A stretch of 64,000 nt of DNA from Kiritimatiellia bacterium (lineage in GTDB: Bacteria > Verrucomicrobiota > Kiritimatiellia > UBA8416 > JABMPJ01), in the NCBI GenBank assembly GCA_030745755.1, contig JASLOA010000045.1, forward strand, positions 120,001 to 184,000, given 5' to 3'. The position numbers and the translations under genes are program-made. Within the stretch, counting starts at the first letter, position 1, and each line of letters begins with the position of its first letter. A model generated the notes under the pieces. That model was not told the DNA's origin and did not search any database. It was given only the letters and a program-made list of their open reading frames with translations. Below, one piece after another: positions 58,895-64,000 of this stretch.

Positions 58895-59980
58895 CTAGAG
58901 CAGATGATCGTACCCGCCCTGCTCACGCATGCGGGTCACCATCGTCTTGACGTCCTGGGCCTTTGATTTATGACAGACCAGCGTGGCACCTTCGGCCTGA
59001 ACCACGATCAGATCCTTGACACCAATCAGCGCGGTGAAGTGATCTTTTGACACCACGATATTGCCGTCCGACTCGATCATCTTCATATCACCTACACGCG
59101 TATTGCCATCACGATCCGCATGGAAATGATTCTTCAGGGCCTCCCATGAGCCGATATCGTCCCAGCGAAACCGTCCGCGCGCCATCACGATATTCCCCGC
59201 CTTCTCCATTAGCGCGAAATCGATCGAGATCTTCTCAAGCTTGCTGTACTCCTTCTCGAGTGCGGCCGTGAATTCAGGCGTATCCGTCACCGCCTCCAGG
59301 CGCCTGGCCATCTCGTACAGGTGGGGCTGGTGTGCGCCCAGCGATTTCTGCAGCGCATCGCATGACCACATGAACATTCCCGAGTTCCAATAGAAGTTGC
59401 CCGCCTCGAGATACCGTTCAGCCGTCACCACATCGGGCTTCTCGACAAAACGTGTCGCTTTCCAGAACTCGGTTACCGACTCGCCCTGCCGCTGGGAATC
59501 TGTCTCGATGTACCCGAAGCCCGAGCTGGGAAACGTCGGTTCGATCCCGATCGTCAGCAGAACATCTTCCTTTGCCGCCAGGTCCATCCCCTCGCCCAGC
59601 ACCAACTGAAATTCCTCAAGATCGCGGATAATGTGATCTGCCGTAAGCACACAGAACACGCCTTCCGGATCACGCTTTCTGATGATGGCCGAGGCCAGTG
59701 CGATGCATGCGGCCGTGTCCCGCCCAAACGGCTCGCCGATCACATTCTCGCGCGGCAAGCTCGGTACCGCCTCACAGGTGACATCCACGAGGTCGGCCGA
59801 CGTGATAATAAGGACCCGTTCCGGAGGAATCAGCCCCTCAAGGTAATCCACTGACATGGCCAGCATGGGTCTGTCGCCCAGAAGCGACAGCACCTGCTTC
59901 GGATGCTTGGATGTGCTCAGCGGCCAGAAACGTTCTCCGCGTCCCCCCGCCATGATCATTGCGTATCTATGCTCGTTCAT
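58895..59980 (-). CDS. manC: Mannose-1-phosphate guanylyltransferase
   Basis: A 361-residue nucleotidyltransferase. MIMAGGRGERFWPLSTSKHP then KQ is the pyrophosphorylase loop; NVIGEPFGRDTAACIALASA, VLTADHIIRDLEEF, GFGYIETDSQ, FVEKPDV, YWNSGMFMW and FRWDDIGSWEAL are all family blocks. It makes GDP-mannose from mannose 1-phosphate and GTP, the precursor of GDP-fucose and of mannose-containing glycans. No phosphomannose isomerase domain is fused. AGAGGA precedes the ATG. Confidence 0.93.
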   Translation of the reverse strand: MNEHRYAMIMAGGRGERFWPLSTSKHPKQVLSLLGDRPMLAMSVDYLEGLIPPERVLIITSADLVDVTCEAVPSLPRENVIGEPFGRDTAACIALASAIIRKRDPEGVFCVLTADHIIRDLEEFQLVLGEGMDLAAKEDVLLTIGIEPTFPSSGFGYIETDSQRQGESVTEFWKATRFVEKPDVVTAERYLEAGNFYWNSGMFMWSCDALQKSLGAHQPHLYEMARRLEAVTDTPEFTAALEKEYSKLEKISIDFALMEKAGNIVMARGRFRWDDIGSWEALKNHFHADRDGNTRVGDMKMIESDGNIVVSKDHFTALIGVKDLIVVQAEGATLVCHKSKAQDVKTMVTRMREQGGYDHLL

Positions 59981-60041
59981 CTGCTTCCTCTCCGGCTAGT
60001 GTACTGTTTCCCAATTGTCTTCTTCAGAAAACCCAAGTCCT

Positions 60042-60115
60042 TGTCATTCCGAGCCTGTCGAGGAATCTCCCGCACAGCACAAAGCCTGAGATCCCTCGAC
60101 AAGCTCGGGATGACA
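60042..60115. repeat. Palindromic repeat, family A copy 3
   Basis: TGTCATTCCGAGCCTGTCGA then GGAATCTCCC from 60042, and GAGATCCCTCGACAAGCTCG then GGATGACA to 60115. It is a variant with a shorter stem, in the gap between manC and coaX. Confidence 0.85.
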
Positions 60116-60150
60116 CACGACCTATATAGCCCCATTTACGGGACGGGGCA

Positions 60151-60903
60151 CTAGCTGTTCAGTTCCCATATCACCCGCAGCCCCAGCAGCGTCAGATGGG
60201 GGTCAATCTCACAAGGCATGCCCACATCCTTCAACACCCATTCCGCATGGCCACCCGTGGCACAGAGTGCCGCATTGGCCTCCCGCGCGTCCTGGCGCAG
60301 ATGCGCCACGATCTCCCGCACCATGCCGCGATAGCCAATGCGAGCCCCGATGCGCATCGCGCCCTTGGTACTGCGCCCCACGCGGTGGACCCGTCCGCGA
60401 ATATCAATATGCGGAAGCAGCGCCGTCTTCTCGGCAAAGTAGTCGGCCATCAAGTGCAGTCCCGGCGCGATCACCCCTCCGATGTAGGCTCCGGCCGCAG
60501 ACACCACGTCAAAGGTCAGGGCTGTTCCAAAGTCCGCCACAATCACCGGTGCACCGTACCTCGCCACGGCCCCGCACGCATTGGCGATGCGGTCGGGCCC
60601 GATGGTCTCTGGATTCGGATAGTCGATCCTGATATTGAGATTCAGATCGGGGCCCACCTCCAGAGCCGAGCATCCCAGCACCTTTCGAAGCGCTCTGCGC
60701 CAACGCTTCGTGGCCGCAGGCACTACCGAGCAAAGCACCACGCCCTCCACCTTGCGCTTGCCGACAACCTTGCGGATGGTCCGCTCGATGTTGGCCCCGA
60801 TGTCACAGTCGCTGGGATGGCGGTCCACGTGCATCGCGCGACGTCCGGACACCAGCCCCAGGGTCGTACTCGTGTTTCCGATATCTATGGCAAGACAGGA
60901 CAT
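60151..60903 (-). CDS. coaX: Type III pantothenate kinase
   Basis: A 250-residue kinase of the ASKHA fold. LAIDIGNTSTTLGLVSGRR is the phosphate-1 loop; IGPDRIANACGAVARYG and VIVADFGTALTFDVV are the G-x-D-R and D-x-G-T-A blocks; ISGGVIAPGL-like IGGVIAPGLHLMADYFAEKT and LCATGGHAEW complete the fold. It phosphorylates pantothenate at the first step of CoA synthesis. The start is ATG at 60903, just after two GGTGTTA repeats and with no clear ribosome binding site. It follows nadC by 11 bases. Confidence 0.93.
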   Translation of the reverse strand: MSCLAIDIGNTSTTLGLVSGRRAMHVDRHPSDCDIGANIERTIRKVVGKRKVEGVVLCSVVPAATKRWRRALRKVLGCSALEVGPDLNLNIRIDYPNPETIGPDRIANACGAVARYGAPVIVADFGTALTFDVVSAAGAYIGGVIAPGLHLMADYFAEKTALLPHIDIRGRVHRVGRSTKGAMRIGARIGYRGMVREIVAHLRQDAREANAALCATGGHAEWVLKDVGMPCEIDPHLTLLGLRVIWELNS

Positions 60904-60910
60904 GGGGGAA

Positions 60911-60924
60911 GGTGTTAGGTGTTA
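60911..60924. repeat. Tandem heptamer GGTGTTA x2 at the nadC-coaX junction
   Basis: GGTGTTA occurs twice in tandem (60911-60924) and is followed by GGGGGTG. The nadC stop codon lies inside the repeat and the coaX start is seven bases further on. Confidence 0.6.
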
Positions 60925-61802
60925 GGGGGTGCAGGGAGGATTTCGAGCGATAGATCGGCGGCCTTGACCGAGTGCGTCAGGCAGCCGAGGGATATGGCAT
61001 CAACGCCCGTCGCAGCAATCTCGACTACGTTCTCGAATGTGATGCCGCCCGATGCCTCAAGCCTGGTACGCCCGGCATTGAGCTCCACAAAATGGCGCAG
61101 GCGGTCGGGCCCCATATTGTCGAGGAGGATCCACTCCGGCAAGGCCTCCATCGCTTCCATGAACTCGGACTCACTTTCAATTTCCACCTCAACGGCCAGA
61201 TCCGGGTAGGCCTCGCGCGCGGCGCGCACCGCGCCTGCCAGGCTGACCGAACCACTCTCGCGTGCCCATAGGGCGCGGTGATTGTCTTTGATCATGATGC
61301 GGTCGTAGAGACCGATACGGTGGTTGGTTCCGCCCCCACAGCGCACGGCGTATTTCTCAAGGGTCCGGTAGCCGGGGGTGGTCTTGCGTGTATCCAGAAT
61401 CAGAGTCCCGAACTCATCAACAGCGTCCACAAACATGGCGGTCTGTGACGCGATACCGGTCAGGCGCTGCATGAAGTTCAGGGCCGTGCGCTCCGCAGTC
61501 AGGATCCCACGCGCCGGTCCCTCAATGAGTGCTACGCGTTCCCCCGCCGCTACAGCCTTGCCGTCGGGCGCCAGCGCCTCATAAGTGAGGCTATCATCAC
61601 CAGCGGCGAAGACCGCCTCCGCAATCGGCTGGCCGGCCAGCACGCATGTGTGCCTCGCCACAATTTCGGCCCTCACCTCGGCAGCGTCGGGAACCAGCGC
61701 CAACGTGGTGGCATCGCCACTGGCCACATCCTCCACCAACGCGCACCTGATGAGCTCTGCCACCTCGGGAAGCTCTGCTATAGGTCTTGTGTAATCTGTC
61801 AC
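60915..61802 (-). CDS. nadC: Nicotinate-nucleotide diphosphorylase (carboxylating)
   Basis: A 295-residue quinolinate phosphoribosyltransferase. Blocks: ALVEDVASGDATTLALVP, ALIEGPARGILTAERTALNF then MQRLTGIAS, LILDTRKTTPGYRTLEKYAV then RCGGGTNHRIGL, MIKDNHRALW, VEVEIESESEFMEA, LLDNMGPDRL and LEASGGITFENV. It turns quinolinate into nicotinate mononucleotide in NAD synthesis. GTG at 61802 is used; no ribosome binding site is seen because the upstream bases are a tandem heptamer repeat. It precedes coaX. Confidence 0.93.
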   Translation of the reverse strand: MTDYTRPIAELPEVAELIRCALVEDVASGDATTLALVPDAAEVRAEIVARHTCVLAGQPIAEAVFAAGDDSLTYEALAPDGKAVAAGERVALIEGPARGILTAERTALNFMQRLTGIASQTAMFVDAVDEFGTLILDTRKTTPGYRTLEKYAVRCGGGTNHRIGLYDRIMIKDNHRALWARESGSVSLAGAVRAAREAYPDLAVEVEIESESEFMEAMEALPEWILLDNMGPDRLRHFVELNAGRTRLEASGGITFENVVEIAATGVDAISLGCLTHSVKAADLSLEILPAPPNT

Positions 61803-61828
61803 TGATCACTGATCACTGAATACTGATC
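61801..61828. repeat. Tandem heptamer ACTGATC x4 at the wzt-nadC junction
   Basis: ACTGATC, ACTGATC, ACTGAAT, ACTGATC in a row. The wzt stop codon overlaps the end of the repeat and the nadC start codon overlaps its beginning, so the repeat fills the whole gene junction. Confidence 0.7.
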
Positions 61829-63029
61829 ACTTCCCCTTTCCCACGCTCCACCTGACGGGCATATGGCAGACACCTTCATAACGCTTGTCGCTGCGCACCG
61901 TGATCGGATGTGCATTATCCAGGCGGTGGTAGTTGGTCTGGTGATCCTGGGAATGCACCGAGAAGGAGAAGAGATAGGCACCCGCCAACAGCTCAACCTT
62001 CTCGAAGTCCAGCGTGATGGTTCCCTCCCCTTCAATGAAGGGAATATCGAAGCCCTCGATCTGTGTGTTGTTGCCGTAAATCAGGCTGCCGCTGGTGGTC
62101 TGGACCGCGAACCCGAAGACCGGCGACTCAATGCGATTGGCTGCCTCGTAATCAATCCTGATTCGCAGCGGCTTGCCTCGCCATAATTCATCCGTCTCTT
62201 CGCCCTCTGCATCAACAAAGTGCGCGCCCGTGAGCTTCACCTCACCGGTGCCCCACTCCTTTGCTTCAGCCGTGCTTGCCGATTCGCGCGACAGCCATTG
62301 ATACTCTGCCACGACCGCATCCGGATCACCCGCCGCAATGATCTGCCCCTTCTCCATGAGAACCAGCTGGTCGCTGATGGTATGGATCGTGTTGAGATCG
62401 TGCGACACGACGAGCAGCGTTTTGCCGGCTTTCTTGAACGCATCGATGCGCGCAATACATTTGCGCTGAAAAGCCGCATCGCCCACGGCGAGTACCTCGT
62501 CGATGATCAGGATGTCCGGATCCACCTCCACCGCCACCGAGAAGGCCAGGCGAACGTACATGCCAGACGAGTAGTGCTTTACGGGTTCATCGATCCAGTC
62601 AGCCAGCTCGGCAAAGGCCACGATCTGGTCAAAGCGTTCCTCCATCTGCCGATGACTCAACCCCATGATCGCCCCGTAAAGAAACACGTTCTCGCGGCCT
62701 GTCAGGTCGGGATGAAAACCGGCGCCCAGCTCAAGCAGTGAGGAAATCTTTCCGCGCGTGGCGATCGTGCCCGATGTCGGCTGCGATGTCTGGCTGATCA
62801 GAGAGAGTAACGTGCTCTTGCCGGCCCCGTTGGACCCGATAATACCCACCGTTTCGCCCTGCTGTACGGCGAGCGAGACATCCCGTAATGCCCAGAAGTC
62901 ACGTGTCTTGCCATGCCCGCGCAGGGCATCCACAACCAACGCCTTGATCGTGCTCTCACCGCGCTGCTGCTGCAGCCGGAAGCGCTTCGACACATCGCAC
63001 ACTTCAATGATGGGAGGAGGTGCGCTCAC
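61827..63029 (-). CDS. Polysaccharide ABC transporter ATP-binding protein (Wzt type)
   Basis: A 400-residue ATPase. Walker A is IIGSNGAGKSTLLSLI, signature is HYSSGMYVRLAFSVAVEVDP, Walker B is DILIIDEVLAVGD, and the H-loop is VVSHDL. About 160 C-terminal residues form a Wzt_C-like beta-sandwich (GKPLRIRIDYEAANRIESPV) which in O-antigen exporters recognises the end-modified glycan. It powers export of a lipid-linked polysaccharide with the membrane subunit encoded upstream. The start GTG at 63029 overlaps the permease stop by four bases (GTGA). Confidence 0.92.
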   Translation of the reverse strand: MSAPPPIIEVCDVSKRFRLQQQRGESTIKALVVDALRGHGKTRDFWALRDVSLAVQQGETVGIIGSNGAGKSTLLSLISQTSQPTSGTIATRGKISSLLELGAGFHPDLTGRENVFLYGAIMGLSHRQMEERFDQIVAFAELADWIDEPVKHYSSGMYVRLAFSVAVEVDPDILIIDEVLAVGDAAFQRKCIARIDAFKKAGKTLLVVSHDLNTIHTISDQLVLMEKGQIIAAGDPDAVVAEYQWLSRESASTAEAKEWGTGEVKLTGAHFVDAEGEETDELWRGKPLRIRIDYEAANRIESPVFGFAVQTTSGSLIYGNNTQIEGFDIPFIEGEGTITLDFEKVELLAGAYLFSFSVHSQDHQTNYHRLDNAHPITVRSDKRYEGVCHMPVRWSVGKGK

Positions 63030-63805
63030 AGCTTATCCCCGAAGTTGACCTGCCATCTCTGGAAAAGGGAGACGCCCAATATGAGAATCATCCAGGAAAT
63101 CAGGAGAGAGACCGCAACCAGGCGTGGCGCCATAAGGTCCGTCCCGAGAAAGGCCGCCCGGTAGGCTGTCACAATGCCACACATCGGGTTCAGGAGGGCG
63201 AGGCGTTGAAAGGCTTCAGGGATCTTCGAAAACGGATAGATAATCGGCGACAAAAAGAACCAGGCCAGCATAACGGCACTCATCAGGTGCTCGGTGTCGC
63301 GGAAGAAAAGATTCATGCAGGCCAGGATCATGCTCATGCCGAGGCAGAGCGCGAACTGGGTCGCAATCACCACAGGCAGAATCCACATGGCTCCGAGTGG
63401 CGTTCCCTTCACCAGCAGGAAGACCACAAGGATCGGCAGCGTTATGATGAAGTTCACGAAGTTGGCGATAACGGTTGAGAGCGGCAGAATAATCCGGGGG
63501 AACGAAGTCTTCTTAACCAGGCTGGCATTGCCAAGCACGGCATGGAGCGAATCGCCCACACACATGGCCAGAAACTGCCAGACCAGGATCCCCGTTACCA
63601 ACCGCTGCAAGAAAAGGGGATCACGCGCATCGAATGAGAGTAGAATACGCAGGAAAATCGAGTAGATAATGATCATGAACACAGGGTTCAGGAAGGTCCA
63701 GAGAAAGCCCAGGGCAGACCGTTTGTAGCGGATCTTGATGTTGCGCCCCACCAGGATCCAGAGCAGATCCCGAAACGCATAGATTTCCTTAAACAGCGCT
63801 ACCAT
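63026..63805 (-). CDS. Polysaccharide ABC transporter permease (Wzm type)
   Basis: A 259-residue membrane protein of the ABC-2 family with about six helices. The N-terminal amphipathic part FRDLLWILVGRNIKIRYKRS then ALGFLWTFLNP is the classic Wzm/TagG start, and PLSTVIANFVNFIITLPILV and FFLSPIIYPFSKIPEAFQRL follow. With Wzt it moves a lipid-linked glycan across the inner membrane. ATG at 63805 is preferred; a TTG at 63841 would add 12 residues. It is a separate export route from the Wzx/Wzy locus. Confidence 0.9.
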   Translation of the reverse strand: MVALFKEIYAFRDLLWILVGRNIKIRYKRSALGFLWTFLNPVFMIIIYSIFLRILLSFDARDPLFLQRLVTGILVWQFLAMCVGDSLHAVLGNASLVKKTSFPRIILPLSTVIANFVNFIITLPILVVFLLVKGTPLGAMWILPVVIATQFALCLGMSMILACMNLFFRDTEHLMSAVMLAWFFLSPIIYPFSKIPEAFQRLALLNPMCGIVTAYRAAFLGTDLMAPRLVAVSLLISWMILILGVSLFQRWQVNFGDKL

Positions 63806-63900
63806 GGCGCACAGTGTCCGCAGTGTAGTCTGTGTTGTCAAGCGGTCATAGGCGGGAGCCAGCAGTTCTCATTATGGAGGCACGCATCCCTTGTTTGATC

Positions 63901-63976
63901 TGTCATCCCGAGCGAAGTCGAGGGATCTCCAGTGTTTTCGATGATCAGGAGATCCCTCGGCAAGCTCGGGATGACA
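63901..63976. repeat. Palindromic repeat, family A copy 4
   Basis: TGTCATCCCGAGCGAAGTCG then AGGGATCTCC at 63901-63930 and GGAGATCCCTCGGCAAGCTC then GGGATGACA to 63976, with a 17-base loop. The rest of 63,842-64,000 shows no gene. Confidence 0.9.
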
Positions 63977-64000
63977 GAATCGCTTGAACGACTGCCATAA

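Noticed and set aside
1..64000. CRISPR arrays, rRNA genes or a replication origin
   Set aside because: No regularly spaced direct repeats, rRNA motifs or DnaA-box clusters were seen.

Overview
The window looks like a chromosome segment of a Gram-negative (diderm) bacterium with about 55-58% G+C. It carries a Wza-type outer-membrane polysaccharide export lipoprotein, an Mla-type lipid transport cluster, ABC polysaccharide export genes, and many secreted or lipid-anchored proteins. Formylglycine-enzyme-like proteins, sulfotransferases, L-fucose activation (Fkp) and many short palindromic intergenic repeats are common in the PVC group (Kiritimatiellota, Lentisphaerota, Verrucomicrobiota). I favour that group as an inference; no rRNA is present to settle it.

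Layout. (1) 1-5.7 kb: the start of asnS (cut by the window edge), a tRNA-Pro(GGG), and an accessory element beside it: a large serine recombinase whose reading frame runs antisense through the tRNA, two palindromic operators, a small XRE regulator, and a SLATT-like membrane protein paired with a TIR-like protein (a presumed immune pair). The TIR gene is cut off at about 3,660 and followed by a scar zone: the first 97 codons of a DNA methylase-like gene, the last 60 codons of an AlbA_2/RecG-like gene, a tract of small GC-rich hairpins, and a 6-phosphofructokinase gene lacking its 5' end. (2) 5.8-29.9 kb, all on the minus strand: one large exopolysaccharide locus. Transcription order is sugar-acid genes (aldolase, CMP-transferase, dehydrogenase), Wzx, DUF115, Wzy (interrupted by an IS1595-type element), glycosyltransferase, sulfotransferase, WecG-type transferase, initiating sugar-phosphate transferase, a formylglycine-enzyme-like protein, a C39-like lipoprotein, two small secreted proteins, Wza-type export lipoprotein, tyrosine autokinase, PHP-type tyrosine phosphatase, and an O-antigen-ligase/TPR protein. 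(3) 30.2-35.5 kb: a hot-dog thioesterase and menaquinone genes menE, menC, menA and a menB without its 5' end. (4) 35.5-38.6 kb: an accessory insert with a gene fragment, a DUF2971 gene and about 0.9 kb with no credible gene but packed with perfect short hairpins, mostly with three-base loops.

(5) 38.6-64 kb: mostly ordinary chromosome. It holds a secreted coiled-coil ClpP-like protease, a thioesterase, fucokinase/GDP-fucose pyrophosphorylase, 4-alpha-glucanotransferase, alanine dehydrogenase with its Lrp regulator, tmRNA, a membrane-anchored RRM protein, the main sigma factor RpoD, an MlaEFD-like operon whose ATPase has lost its catalytic motifs, a metallo-hydrolase, a FecR-like protein ending in two long aspartate runs, a PpiD-like chaperone without a rotamase domain, a radical SAM enzyme, mannose-1-phosphate guanylyltransferase, CoaX, NadC and a Wzt/Wzm export pair.

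How it fits together. Mannose-1-phosphate guanylyltransferase and Fkp can supply GDP-mannose and GDP-fucose to a Wzx/Wzy/Wza polysaccharide that is probably sulfated and may contain a CMP-activated acidic sugar. The Wzm/Wzt pair suggests a second exported glycan. The most unusual features are the two hairpin tracts (4.33-4.60 and 37.44-38.33 kb), each lying in an accessory or scar zone beside a truncated housekeeping gene; the motif-less Mla ATPase; and the truncated SLATT/TIR pair beside a tRNA.
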